Numbered from the stretch's first letter, positions 22,501 to 35,142 are shown. The stretch is DNA of 64,000 nt from Poecilobothrus nobilitatus (GCA_947095535.1 OX352772.1:148040068-148104067); one strand, 5' to 3'. Notes: generated by a model not told the origin, from the letters alone. Program-made: numbers and translations.

Positions 22501-25316
22501 AAACAAGTAAATGTGACAGTAAATGGATGTGACCGACTTATTAATACCCTACACCTGAATAATTCGAATTAAATTTAAAATCCATACATTTTTTTGGCAG
22601 CTGCTTGAACTTCTTCCCTTTTCTGTCTTATTCAACTCGAATTTCAGGAAGGTAAAAGAGGCATCCTCTTGGGATATGCTTGACACCTTTGTAAAAAATT
22701 TTAAGTTTCTATCTTTATTAATTTCGAAGATTATTAGTTCTTGGGAGGTGTGTGTCAGGTTCCCGAATTGCCACTCCAATTCTTCGAATCCATCTCAGGA
22801 ACATAAAGAAAACATGCCAGAACACCATTGTACTAAATTTAAAGGTTCTGCTTTTGTTGGTTTTGGAGATATGCTCGTTGCTCTTGTGCTCGTCCGAAAG
22901 TTTCCAAAATACGAACCCATGGTTCAAATTCTTTCAAATGTCAGTTTCCAATTTTACAGAAAAGGAAACATAACAGAACACCTTTGTACTAAAAATAAAA
23001 GTTCTATCTTTGTTGGTTGTGGAGATATACTCCTTTACTCTGGGGCTCGTCCGGAAGCGTCCAAGATTTGAACCCATAGACCAAATCCTCACAAATTTCA
23101 GAAACATAAATCAAACATGAAGGAACACAATTCTGCCTAATTTAAAGGTTATATCTTTGTTGCTTTTGGAGATAATATCATTTGCTCTGACGCTCGTTCG
23201 GAAGCTTCCAAAATCCGAACGCAAGAACCAAATCCTCTCAAATTTCAGAGACCTAAATAAAACATGAAAGAACACCATTCTGCCAAATTTAAAGGTTATA
23301 TCTTTGTTGTTTTTAGAGATAATCTTATTTGCTCTGGAGTTCGTTCGGAAGCTTCCAAAATCCAAACCTATGGACCAAATCCTCTTAAATTTCAGAGACA
23401 TAAATGGAACGGGAAGGAACATCATTGTACAAAATTTGAAGGTTCTATCTTTGTTGATTTTGGAGATAATCTCATTTGCACTGGGGCTCGTTCGGAAGCT
23501 TTCAAAATTCGAACCCATAGACCAAATCCTCACAAATTTCAGAAACATAAATCAAACATGAAGGAACACAATTCTGCCTAATTTAAAGGTTATATCTTTG
23601 TTGCTTTTGGAGATAATATCATTTGCTCTGACGCTCGTTCGGAAGCTTCCAAAATCCGAACGCAAGAACCAAATCCGCTCAAATTTCAGAGACCTAAATA
23701 AAACATGAAAGAACACCATTCTGCGAAATTTAAAGGTTATATCTTTGTTGTTTTTAGAGATAATCTTATTTGCTCTGGAGTTCGTTCGGAAGCTTCCAAA
23801 ATCCAAACCTATGGACCAAATCCTCTTAAATTTCAGAGACATAAATCGAACGGGAAGGAACATCATTGTACAAAATTTGAAGGTTCTATCTTTGTTGATT
23901 TTGGAGATAATCTCATTTGCACTGGGGCTCGTTCGGAAGCTTTCAAAATTCGAACCCATAGACCAAATCCTCACAAATTTCAGAAACATAAATCAAACAT
24001 GAAGGAACACAATTCTGCCTAATTTAAAGGTTATATCTTTGTTGCTTTTGGAGATAATATCATTTGCTCTGACGCTCGTTCGGAAGCTTCCAAAATCCGA
24101 ACGCAAGAACCAAATCCGCTCAAATTTCAGAGACCTAAATAAAACATGAAAGAACACCATTCTGCGAAATTTAAAGGTTATATCTTTGTTGTTTTTAGAG
24201 ATAATCTTATTTGCTCTGGAGTTCGTTCGGAAGCTTCCAAAATCCAAACCTATGGACCAAATCCTCTTAAATTTCAGAGACATAAATCGAACGGGAAGGA
24301 ACATCATTGTACTAAAAATAAAGGTTCTATCTTTGTTGGTTGTGGAGATATACTCGTTTGCTCTGGGGTTCGTTCGGAAGCTTCCAAGATAAGAACCCAT
24401 GAACCAAATCCTCTCAAATTTCAGAGACTTAAATAAAACATGAAAGAACACCACTCTGCCAAAAAAGTTTATATCTTAGTTGGTTTTGGAGATAATCTTA
24501 TTTGCTCTGGGGTTCGTTCGGAAGCTTCCAAATCCGAACCCATAGACCAAATCCCCTCAAATTTCAGAGACCTAAATAAAACGTGAAAGAACACCATTCT
24601 GCCAAATTTAAAGGTTATATCTTTGTTGTTTTTAGAGATAATCTTATTTGCTCTGGGGTTCGTTCGGAAGCTTCCAAAATCCAAACCCATGGACCAAATC
24701 CTCTTAAATTTCAGAGACATAAATCGAACGGGAAGGAACATCATTGTACAAAATTTAAAGGTTCTATCTTTGTTGATATCTTTGTTGTTTTTAGAGATAA
24801 TCTTATTTGCTGATTATTTGGGTTCGGATTTGGAAGCTTCCGAACGAGCACCAGAGTAAATGAGATTATCTCCAAAACCAACTAAGATATAACCTTTTTT
24901 GGCAGAGTGGTGTTCTTTCATGTTTTATTTAAGTCTCTGAAATTTGAGAGGATTTGGTTTAAAGTAGAACCTTTAAATTTAGTACAATGGTGTTCTGGCA
25001 TGCTTTTTTTATGTTCCTGAGATGGATTCGATGAATTGGAGTGGCATTTTGGGTACCTGACACACACACCTCCCAAGGGCTAACAATCTTCGAAATTAAT
25101 AAAAATAGAAACTTAAAATTTTTTACAAAGATGTCAAGCATATCCCAAGAGGATGCCTCTTTTATGTTTCTGAAATTCGAGTTAAATAAGACAGAAAAGG
25201 GAAGAAGTTCAAGCAGCTGCCAAAAAAATGTATGGATTTTTAATTTAATTCGGATTATTCAGGTGTAGGGTATTAATAAGTCGGTTGCATCGACTTACTG
25301 TTACATTTACTTGTTT
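22501..25316. mobile_element. Fold-back element of ~147-bp monomers with ~350-bp inverted ends
   Basis: The ends are inverted repeats: 22501-~22858 pairs with ~24959-25316, beginning AAACAAGTAAATGT and containing TTATTAATACCCTACACCTG. Between them lie about 13 direct monomers of ~147 bp plus at least one inverted monomer (~24825-24955). Each monomer contains GTTCGGAAGCTTCC; these anchors fall near 22895, 23050, 23195, 23343, 23489, 23637, 23785, 23931, 24078, 24226, 24372, 24518 and 24661. A 441-bp (three-monomer) higher-order unit repeats at 23111, 23552 and 23993. The ends also show diverged monomer similarity when translated. There is no transposase, so it is non-autonomous; architecture resembles FB/Galileo-type fold-backs but family membership is untested. 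Confidence 0.85.
23111..24454. repeat. Higher-order tandem array, 441-bp unit of three 147-bp monomers
   Basis: Blocks starting at 23111, 23552 and 23993 are almost identical, while the three monomers inside each block differ, the hallmark of higher-order repeat amplification. Because 147 is divisible by 3, long spurious frames stay open on both strands. Confidence 0.88.
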
Positions 25317-25382
25317 CAAAATCAATTTCGTCTTTTTTCAAAATCCAATTCGTCAAATTTTCAAAATCAATTTCGTCAAAAC
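25316..25382. repeat. Short tandem repeat, ~20-30 bp units
   Basis: Three imperfect copies of TTTCAAAATCAATTTCGTC directly after the fold-back. Confidence 0.65.
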
Positions 25383-27439
25383 TTAGAAATTTATGTTTTA
25401 TTTTTTTTTTTTTAAAAGCTTAATGGGTGGATTTCATTAGACCGATATATCCAATAAAATATTAGAACATAGGTGGAAGATGCAGAAATGAAATGTATTT
25501 GAAAGAGATAAAGCAAAAAAAAATATCCATCAAACATTTGAAAATATCCAAGAAAGTAACCATAAACATCCACGAAAGTATGTTCTCTGAATATATTTTA
25601 CTATATTAATATATCGTGGATATTTTTAATACATATGCAAAAATTTTATATCTTAGAAAAAAATTCCACTACCGTGTCATTTAAATTTTGAAATGTTAAA
25701 AAAAATAAACAAACATTTTAAAATAAACAAATGTTCAAATTTTTTTTTATTTTTTAGTGAGAAACTATATTAAAATTACCCTATTAACATTAACATTATT
25801 AAATATTAATAAACTATATTATTTTTGATAAATAAAAAATTTTAAAGTTTTAGGTAAATATGAATATAAACATATTAATAAATTAGGTTATGCATATTTT
25901 TAATTGTCAAAGTGTGGCTGTAATATTTTGTAATAATATAATTTTTTTTCTCCCTCTTTCCCACTCGTAGTAACCTATATTTTTCTTTTTCTAAAGTTGC
26001 GATAATATTCACGAAATTTTTCATGAAAACCAGCCTTAGAAAAGAATTTAATTTTAAAAATAGACAAATTGATTTTGAAAATTTGGATGAATTTGATTGT
26101 GCAAAAAGACAATTAATATAATGTTAAAAAAGATAAATTTGAAGTGAAGAGTATACATATACATACATATGTACATAGTTTTATAAAATAAGGTTTGTAA
26201 CATTTATTACAACTGTCATAATTAAAATCATTTTTTAAACGTTCATGTAGTTTATAATCTAAATCCTTTTCTGTACTAATTTTACTGAAATATTTATAAA
26301 TTTATTTTCTGAACTATTTAAATATATCTATATAAAATTTTCAATTAAAATACATTTGATTAAAATACATTTTTCATATTCAAATTTCAACAAACAATTT
26401 AAAACGCTTTCGATTATTACTTTTTTATTTAATTTCAAAAACTTTCAATTAACATTTTAAAATAATTTCAATTTTTATATTTTGCCACTAGGTAAACTTT
26501 GTATAATATTAAACAAAGTTGCGCCTTTAAAAATATATTGTGATTCAATTTTAAATATTCCTACACTTTGTATTATAACAATACATAGATACAGCAACAA
26601 ATTTGCGCCTTTAAAAAAGCATTTTAAAAATACTACCTAAACAATATTTCGTTCATTTTCTTTCTTACAGTAATTTCAATAAGAGAATGGTTTTGAAATG
26701 AAGTAACATATCTTTTGCCTACTTTTACTAATGGTTTTTTTTTGTTTAGGTAGTTGTACAAAATGCATTAAGATGTGTAAAAAAAGAATGGCCCATCTTA
26801 TTGTAATAGAAAATCTTTGGTCAAAAGCGTATAGAAAGCGTACATTGAGTTTTCACCTTAAGAGAATTATTCAATTTTAATGAGAGAATTTTTTTATATC
26901 TGCGTTATTTTTTTTGTAAGTGTATTTTTATTATAAATTCACAGTGTATCAAAAGAATCTAATATTTTAGTATATAAATTGTTGCATTAAAAAGTGTTTA
27001 ATATTATATTTCTGAAGAAGTATTTAAAAAGTTTTAAATAACACGTGGAGGAAAACATCATATTAAATCTTTAGCATTAATCATTTAGCATCTGAATATA
27101 TTAAATATATATGTATATTAAAACCATTTATGGAGGATTATGATGTAACCTATAATAACTGTTTTTTTGCTTTTTTCTGTAAATATTTTCTAAAATAAAT
27201 GATAATGTTTTACGGTTCTCAGCTAAAGTTTTGTTCTAATAAGGAATATTTAGAATACCTATAATGGATTATGAGAATGCTACTTTGAAAATGTATTTTA
27301 AATGTGATAACAATAAAATAATACTTAATTTTTATAAATAAAAATTGTAAAAATTAGTAAATAAAAAAATTAAATAAAAATTAACCCTTTGGACTTTCTT
27401 AGCCATATTTTAATTTATATTGGTTATATTAGCCTAATT
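25383..27439. other. AT-rich, presumably intronic; nothing recognised
   Basis: No coding or RNA feature. A duplicated motif TTGCGCCTTTAAAAA occurs at ~26520 and ~26605. Confidence 0.4.
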
Positions 27440-27955
27440 TCTTCTTTATGATATGCTTCTGCAGAGTGATCATTGATTTAGATTACGTCATCACATAACG
27501 GTACTTTATATCTCCAAGTTTCCGAATATATATGCCATTAAGACCGATGCCACCAACTTGTGGCCGACAAATGCATTACAAAATTTTCTTAACATTCTGT
27601 AGTATTTTACTTAAACCGTTATATTTTTGCTCTACGACAGTACCTATATATAGAAACCAATTGTCTATAATATTGTAGAGCATAATACTATCTTCAATAT
27701 ACACATTGTTTCATCTTAATCGGTGCTGTCATTTCTGAGATATTGCTGTTAAAAGTGGAAATTTGGTAAAAAAAAAATTTTTATTTTCAAGAAAAACGCT
27801 ATATACATTATACATGTGAAATTTTCAATTAGCTGGCGGCATGGGTTTAATGGTATATATATTCGGAAACTTGGAGATATATAATACCGTTATGTTATGA
27901 CGTTATCTAAATGATGCCCTCTGCGGAAGTATATCACTTCTTTACCTTAATTAAG
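27440..27955. mobile_element. MITE with ~115-bp inverted ends
   Basis: The left arm 27440-27555 pairs with 27835-27955: shared TTCTGCAGAG/CTCTGCGGAAG, CATAACGGTA/TACCGTTATG and TATCTCCAAGTTTCCGAATA with its complement. The interior (~27560-27780) is the reverse complement of a repeat also present at 35.9-36.2 kb (ATCGGTG..TCA..TGAGATATTG). Confidence 0.7.
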
Positions 27956-28794
27956 GACTTATATATCATTTTGAAATGATCAGATTAAGGAAAATATAAG
28001 GAGTAGTGGTTTTATTTTATTGAATGTATTTTGTTTAAATGCCATGGACTTTTCGATGCTATTACAATAAAAGTTAATAACAAAAGGGATGACCACACGC
28101 GCCATAGCAGCCCCAATTTTATGTAAATCACTTATTTTTTAACTCTATAATAAAATATAAAGAAAGCAACATTTATTTTCCTTTGTTATTTATTACATCC
28201 TACGAGGCTGTACTATATAAATGCTTTGTTTTAAGTTAGGCTGTAGTTTATAGTTCTTACTTAGAACAAAAACTAGCCTAAAACTCCTTTAAATTGAAAA
28301 ACGAACAGACGTTATACTGCTATTTAATGGAAAACAGATTTAAGCCTTAATTACTCTCTCAAAAAAAATTTTGTTCATTACTGTTAGAGGTATTGAGTTT
28401 GATAAAAATTTTGTATATGTATTTAAAAAAACGATTTTAAAAAAAAATTTAAAAATCAATAAACTAAAAATAATTTATGAAAGAATAATATGACAAATAA
28501 TAAAACTAGCACCATAACTTTTCGTAAATAATCTTAAATTTTAAAATTAATTTTGCTTAATCTCTTTGACTTTATTATGATTCAACCTCCAAACAATATG
28601 TATTTAATTTAAAACATTAAAATGAAATAAAATTTGAAAAATATAATTTTTGAGCAATATTTTATTTGGAAACCTTTTTTTAATAGTAAAGATACATACC
28701 TACATAGGTATATCGTTTATTTCATTTGTTTTTGTTTGTTTTATTTGTATAAAAATAAGATGAATATCAATATATATGTAATATTTCAACTAAC
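27956..28794 (-). other. Start of the Optix intron, no other feature
   Basis: AT-rich intron sequence following the donor at 28789-28794. No second exon is recognisable here. Confidence 0.5.
28789..28794 (-). promoter_or_regulatory. Optix: Splice donor of the Optix exon
   Basis: Minus strand CAG|GTTAGT, a good match to the donor consensus, falling in phase 2 at the point where SIX-domain similarity stops; read-through gives LVEILHIY and a stop. Confidence 0.8.
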
Positions 28795-29075
28795 CTGAAA
28801 TTTCCAACATGGTAAGCAACAACAGCTCTAGCTCTGAGAACTGATTCTGAATTTATTATTTCGTGAATATTAGGAAGAGCAACTGGTAAGCTCCATAAAA
28901 ATCTTGCAAGTCTTTCAATATCTCCTGATTCTTCTAAAGTTTTGCAAACAATTTCAACTTGAGTAGCTGAAAATGCTAAAGTTGGTACAGCTAAAATTGG
29001 GCTCGGTGCTACGATTTGATGATGACGTGCCAAAGATTGAGAAGGGTTTGTTCCCTCCGTCGGTCCAACGGCCAT
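28795..29075 (-). CDS. Optix: Optix (Six3/6-class SIX homeobox) first coding exon
   Basis: Optix is a nuclear transcription factor of the sine oculis family, acting in eye, head and, in some insects, wing development (family knowledge). This exon encodes 93 residues and two bases of the next codon. It starts MAVGPTEG, the N-terminus I recall for fly Optix, then [18 protein letters not shown], then the SIX domain from about residue 35 ([48 protein letters not shown]). It ends within the SIX domain at a donor reading CAG|GTTAGT on the minus strand, so the rest of the SIX domain and the whole homeodomain lie in later exons. None is visible from 1 to 28794. An in-frame ATG at 29102 would add nine residues, but a possible acceptor (AG at 29093-29094) lies between it and 29075, and MAVGPTEG looks like the conserved start, so I chose 29075. 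The frame is clean, unlike everything around it. Confidence 0.9.
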
Positions 29076-29094
29076 TTTATTAAAAAAATCCACT
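29076..29094 (-). promoter_or_regulatory. Optix: 5' UTR stub and candidate splice acceptor of Optix
   Basis: Minus strand TTTGTTCACAG|TGG places a possible acceptor 17 nt upstream of the ATG, implying an upstream non-coding exon. The pyrimidine tract is short, so transcription from a nearby promoter is also possible. Confidence 0.4.
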
Positions 29095-29903
29095 GTGAAC
29101 AAATTTGCATGCTATGTTAAGCAAATATTATTTCTATGTTTAATTTATTCAGTATTAATTTAGATTCCTTATAATATGTATTATTCTTTTAAAATATATA
29201 ACGCATTATAACAGTTAATGTTAAAAATATCATGGAATTCTCTTGTTTTAATTTTCATTTTAGCACTTAAAATAGTAGAACTTTTACGAAATAATATCTG
29301 TATAGAATATCAAAATAATAATTTTAAACCACGTATTGACATCACAATGCTATTATGTCAAATAAAATTAGTATTTAAACACTTTTTTATTTTTTTGACA
29401 AAACTCTTAAATAAATTTTAATAAAGAGCAGTTTTCTTTAATTATTTTCAATTGCGACTTATTTTTTATAAATTTATAAAAGTTAAAGTGTAAATCGTAT
29501 TGCAATTACAAAATATTACTCTTACTATCTATACTCTAAATATTCATCAATATTCTCCGCACAAAATTTACTAATGCTAAACAACCTAGCAGTACAATAA
29601 GAATGCAAAGTTCAACCTCCAAACAATAATATTATAAAATGTGTGTATACATACAAAAGTAAACCAATAAAGAAACAAGGAGGATGAAGAGCGCCAATAA
29701 CAAATCAAATTAATTTTACAGTTTTGAAAAAAGAGAATAAATAGGTACATTTTTTTTTTAATAAAAACAAACACAAACGGAAAATTTAGTAATCATATAT
29801 ACTATGTGCTTATATAAAAATAAAACAAGTAAAAATATATTCTGTAGCAATTTAATACAATTTAATAATATGTTTTATTTAGACGTAAGTATATTCAATG
29901 TCA
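29095..29903. other. AT-rich sequence upstream of the Optix coding exon
   Basis: No recognisable coding sequence or repeat. Could contain promoter, 5' UTR intron or enhancers, but nothing can be assigned from sequence alone. Confidence 0.35.
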
Positions 29904-30006
29904 AATAATAATAAGAATAATAATAGTAATAATAATAATAATAACAATAATAATAATAATAATAATAATAATTATAATAATAATAATAATTATAATAATA
30001 ATAATT
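29904..30006. repeat. (TAA)n microsatellite
   Basis: About 100 bp of AAT/TAA triplets with scattered interruptions. Confidence 0.95.
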
Positions 30007-31182
30007 TTGTTGTTCCTTTTAAAAAACTTTAAAACTTTAAGACCTTCAATTCTCAAAAAAAATTTTAAGCCAAACTGGATTTTATTGACACGATTGCCTA
30101 TAACAAATTACCTCAGAAACACCCAATTTATCGTGCCCACGGACATGATATATTAAGTATAAAAGTATTGTAAAAAAAATTCTTAGAATATTGGAATGTT
30201 GGAATTACTAGATAGTAATTTTATAAATAAAAAAACAAGGTTGTATGACTTACAAATAAAAATAAAAATACTGTTAATAAAAAAAAAAAAATACATCTAA
30301 AATATCATAAATACACATTTACCAATCTTACTTATGGTGTTGCCTTAAACTTAACATATGTATGTACATATATAACTTAATATATGTATATATTATAATA
30401 CTTTCATCAAAATAAAATTCTATGTAGTACATACCTACCTACTTATTTTACCTATATTTTACACAAATTTAAATTAAAATTATGAAATCACAAAAAATAA
30501 ATGTGTTAATTTTCTGAATGTTTTCTTTGGTTTGGTATTCTTATTTGAGATTTTGTTGGTGTGTAAAAATAATGCTATTTATTTCTAGTAAAAATTAAAA
30601 AAATTTATTTAAAAAATAAAGAAAAGAAATCATCAGCCTTTGAATAACTGTTTAACGAAATATTCTAACATAATTATAAATTAATATTTAACATAATTAT
30701 AAACCAAATCTCGGTTTTGATCTTTCATTATGCTTGATTTGTTTATGTTTTCATGCTCTTTTGTTTAATTGTTACGAATAAAACTGTTACCAAAAAATTT
30801 ATGTCATTTTATATGTATGCATACAATCAATAAAATTGAGAAAATTTGAAAATTAATGAATTTAAAAAAGTAACGCCTAAGCACTTATTACAGTTTTTTT
30901 TTTAATTTGTTTTTATATTTTATGTTATTTTAGGCAAATAAAATTGTATGCTCTCAAAAAATTGGTTTTAAGTGCTTAAAATATACACTAAAAAATCACT
31001 AAAAAATCTATTTTGAGCATTTAAAATATGCTTTATAAAGAAACATGTATTTATACATACATTATATACATACATACAACACATCATAAAGCAAAATTAA
31101 AAGGACAATAGAGTGGAATTTTCTGAAAAAATTTTATAATTCTTTTAAAATTTAAATACTTTTAAATACAACAATCTTTTTT
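30007..31182. other. AT-rich non-coding
   Basis: TATGTATGTACATA runs; no gene or clear repeat. Confidence 0.4.
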
Positions 31183-31345
31183 ATACCCGTATGAACGTAT
31201 GTTCCAGGCTATAATAAATTTGCAATTATTTTGTGACACCTTAAAGAACAGTCTAAATAAATCTCTGTACTTAATAAAGTAAAAAATCTGAAATTTCGTA
31301 AAAGATGATCAAGTTTTATGGAAACAGCTATATTCATACGGGTAT
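31183..31345. mobile_element. 163-bp MITE with ATACCCGTATGAA inverted ends
   Basis: Perfect 13-bp TIRs (ATACCCGTATGAA ... TTCATACGGGTAT). The left end, ATACCCGTATGAACGTATGT, resembles the left subterminal repeat of the elements at 49.6 and 58.2 kb (ATACCCGTACGAACCGTTAG), so it may be a much-deleted relative. A clear target duplication is not seen. Confidence 0.7.
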
Positions 31346-34300
31346 CCTAGAATTCACACAGTCTACTCTACACTCTTCGTTGTCTTTAAACTAAAATTTA
31401 AAGCAACAAAATAAAATTTATCCATAAAATTTAAAAAATTAAGACACTATAACACGTTAAGTTAGAAATTAGGAAAATAAAAACTAATTCATAAAACGAT
31501 ATTTTCTATATTATCTTATGTGACTGAAGCGATTTTAAATGCTGCTTTTTAACTTATCGTAAAGTCCAGTATAGTACTTTGTAATGTTTCAGCAGTCAAA
31601 AGAATAAAAAATTGAGCAAATAGCTTTAAATACAGAATTTATATAAAACGAATTAATAATAAGTCGATTTTTATGCATAATAGATTTATTTACCCTAAAT
31701 AATGATCACTTTTGCAAGCACGTAAATATGTAAACCGTTGTAGACATTGTCTTCATCTAGAATCTAGATGTTTATACAATATTTATATGTAGATACAATA
31801 GGTATGGTTGGTTTAAACGGCTGCTCTGTTCTTGAAGTGAACAAATGGTACAAATGAAGTACCGTTAAAATACTTTTTTTTTAAATTCATATTGTAATAT
31901 TATTTATTTGGTTTATGTTATATATTTACTTTATATAAGTTATATAAGAGGGGTTGGAACTTTTCAGAAACTGGCTTAGATAAAACTCGTACAACCTTTG
32001 CACGATTAAAATTCGCATTATCTCGGTTAATAAACTATGTGTTTAACTTTTCGGCACTCGGTATGGGATTACTTAAAGCACAAACAGAATCCCGTTGGTT
32101 CGAATATTCACAGGTGGGCAATAAATATTTAGTTTATAGTTGTTAAGTATCGTTATCTAATTATCTCTAAAATGTAAAAGGTGCTCCAATTTTCGAAGGT
32201 AACAAAAACGCTTGAATATGTTACGTTTAAGCTTACAAAGGCATTTTATTACATTTTATAATATGGTTTACCGTACGTTTGTTTTAATTTATTTTGAACT
32301 TCATTTTTAATTTAATTATATGTATTTACTATATGTATAGGCTTGCAGACAGTTGAAATTGATAAAATATTAATTGCATTATGATTTTAATTTATTTTAT
32401 TTTTTATGTTAGGGACTTTGTAAATTGTACAAACAGGATAAACTTAAATGTAATGCTGTCAAATACATATTAAAACACTTTACGTACTTTATACTTTCGC
32501 GTAAATTGTGTATATATATAGATAAAAGTAAAAGTATTAAATTTTGTTATAAAATAAGATTTAATTTTCTTCACTATTTCAAAATGTTTTTAAAACATAT
32601 ATAAGTTGGTAATTACAAATTCTTAAATTACACAATTATGTATATATATGTATTTTTAAATTGTTTTAAAAATATTTTTTTGTAAGATTAACATATATTT
32701 ATATTTAAAAACTATAACAAACAAAATGAATATATTATTATAATATATTATATATGTCCGTATAATATGTATGTATATTGGTATATGTATGTATATTGGT
32801 GTGGCATTAAAGGATTTATTGCAGAAATACGGTTATTTCGTAATCGTAAATAATAATAAAAATATTTAGAAAGGAATATTAAAAATTAATCAGAAAAAAT
32901 ACTACAGATTTAATACAAAAAAACAATTTCGGTAAATTTGAACTTTGTAGCGCTGTATAACACTATTATAATATTTTATCTGATTTGAAAGTTTCGACTT
33001 CATCAGAAATCACATGTCCACAACCTTTATTAAAAAAGTAATGTGCAGAAAATTAATTTGTAGAACTAAAGGGTCTTTTGTCCCCTTTATAATATATATC
33101 ACTTTTAGTTTTAAAATTAATAGATAAATTATTACGTGATATGGGTACAAATGAAAATAGACCTTACCAAACATTACCAGTTATTCCACATGCTGCACCT
33201 TCTAATTCAATGCAAAATTGTATTTCCTAACTTGAACAAAATATTATATAAATGGACAACGTATTCTAATTCCCAGGATTCATTTAACTTGGTCGAATAC
33301 ATTGTTACTATTCACTACTCGACGAATTCAATGTCCTATAATGTCAGCTTTTACCATTACTATTAGTAACTAAATCTGAAGGCAAACCTTTGATAAAGTA
33401 AGTGTTCTTCCAATATTCAGTCATGGGCAATTATGCGTTACAGCCAGTCGGATTCCTACATTTGACATTCTTTGTTTCCACATTTCAGAGTACCAGAGGT
33501 TAAGGTCAATGAATTAATAATGAACGCGTATTTATGAAAAATATTGTTTACAAACATTTTGGGCACCAGATTTTTCTTTTACGCACTTAGTATAGGTACC
33601 TAATGAAAAACAAATTTATTTTTACTGTATTACAAGCTATGCAAAATAAATAATAATTTAGAACAATTAATAATAATGCAAAACACAAAACAAATAAAAT
33701 ATTATAGACAAAACCGGTTTTTTCGGAACCAAAAATTTTATTATTATAATAAATACATATGTGTAAAGAATTAATGTAAAAAGGCTAGGATTTGTTTCAG
33801 TGTACTTAAGCCATTATTATTTCAGTGTTCTTGAGGGTTTGAAGTTAGGATGCTTATCCAAATATTATGGTTGTTGAAGGAATGTAGTTCGGCGGGCAAA
33901 AACTCGTTGAAAAGAAAACTCAATTCCTTCAAATTTCAAGCGCTTGGTGACATTTGCTCAAATTTCGAGCGCTGGGCGACACTAGTTTAGTTTAAAAGTT
34001 TGGTTTTAAAAAAGAAAAGTTGTATGAAGATTATGTGAAACTTTATAATATGTCTTCAATAATGAGAACAATTAACACTAATTGGCAATATTTATGTTAT
34101 TGACAAGTTTCTCTCTACGTTTGTTATTTTTTTTTTAAACTTTAAGCTATTTACTTCCTACACGTTGACGTATAAACCGACGTATATTTCTATACATATG
34201 TTAACTGATACGCGCAACATATTAAAGGTTTATGCTTGCATATGGTGCTTGCATAAACTACCTATTTACATAACATAATGTTAGTTAGGTCTTTTAAGGT

Positions 34301-34479
34301 TTAGATTTATAAAATTAAATATGTGTTTAGGAAAAAGAATGAATAAGTTTTACCGTCCCAAGACGCTATACTTATATAAATAAAACCTAACAAGTAATTT
34401 GATAAATATCCGGACTGCGTATGCTATTAATTTCTAGATATACAATTAAGTAAATTTTTTGTTTGGTTCCTAATAAAGA
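31346..34479. other. AT-rich non-coding
   Basis: No supported gene. At ~33136-33520 a stretch of moderately higher complexity reads in one frame RDMGTNENRPYQTLPVIPHA and then decays; I do not recognise it. At ~33930-33985 a ~25-bp motif (CAAATTTCAAGCGCTTGGTG) is repeated in tandem with changes. Confidence 0.35.
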
Positions 34480-34760
34480 CTGTATTTCTTTTGACTGTAT
34501 GTCACTTATCTGTATTAATATTTTACTGTATTTCATTTGACTGGATTAAATTTGTAACCAACTTTAAAATCCACTCTAATTATATGTTTTACATACGCAG
34601 CCAAATTAAAAACAGTGTAGTGAAATACACTCAGATGATAATACAGGCATCAAATAAAATACTGTCAAATGATAATACAGGCAACTTGTAAAAAATACTG
34701 TCATAATACAGGCAACAAATAAACAATGATATTACAAGCAAATGAAATACAGGTATATGA
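34480..34760. repeat. Clustered direct and inverted copies of a TACAG/CTGTA motif
   Basis: The left part holds CTGTATTTC-type copies (ACTGTATTTCATTTGACTGG); the right part holds inverted GATAATACAGGCA/AAATACTGTCAAATG copies, three to four of each. Looks like a decayed fold-back. Confidence 0.5.
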
Positions 34761-35135
34761 TACGCTCCCTCTTTGTTTATACTTACACTAGCAGGCATAC
34801 CTGGCGTTTCACGGTTTATTTTGTTGGTTTTATGAAATAAAAATTACTAATTTTTGTTTTTGCTTTAATATAATTTAATTAATATATACATTTAAATTGT
34901 TAACATGTATTTACAAATGCTGATAGTTAATTCGTTTACAAAAAATCCTTATTGTAATCAGTAATCTACCGCGGTGGGTCCCAAAATCCATAAAGATTTC
35001 TGCCACACAAAAATCCTTTAAAAAAACATTCACAATTATTTGAAATACTTAGTTGTTGAAATATGTATGTATGTAAAAATAATAAGAAAGAACTGGTAAC
35101 AAAATCGGGGTTCAATAATTTGTTTAGCGGTTCCA
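34761..35135. other. AT-rich, possible repeat fragment
   Basis: ACACTAGCAGGCATACCTGG then CGTTTCACGG at ~34787-34816 resembles a terminus common to insect interspersed repeats, but no partner end was found. Confidence 0.25.
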
Positions 35136-35142
35136 AGCAACA

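Noticed and set aside
22549..22779. 76-aa frame mirrored at 25041-25268, possibly a small gene
   Set aside because: The two frames are the same sequence in the inverted ends of the fold-back; they are repeat sequence, with no start or domain evidence.
23111..24454. Several 85-153 aa open frames on both strands with a 49-aa period, looking like a repeat protein
   Set aside because: They follow from a stop-free 147-bp monomer being a multiple of three. Frames are open on both strands, and no other coding sign is present.
33136..33530. Possible host exon or gene relic
   Set aside because: Composition is slightly less AT-biased and one frame reads PYQTLPVIPHAAPSNS, but no family is recognised, frames are short and no splice logic fits.
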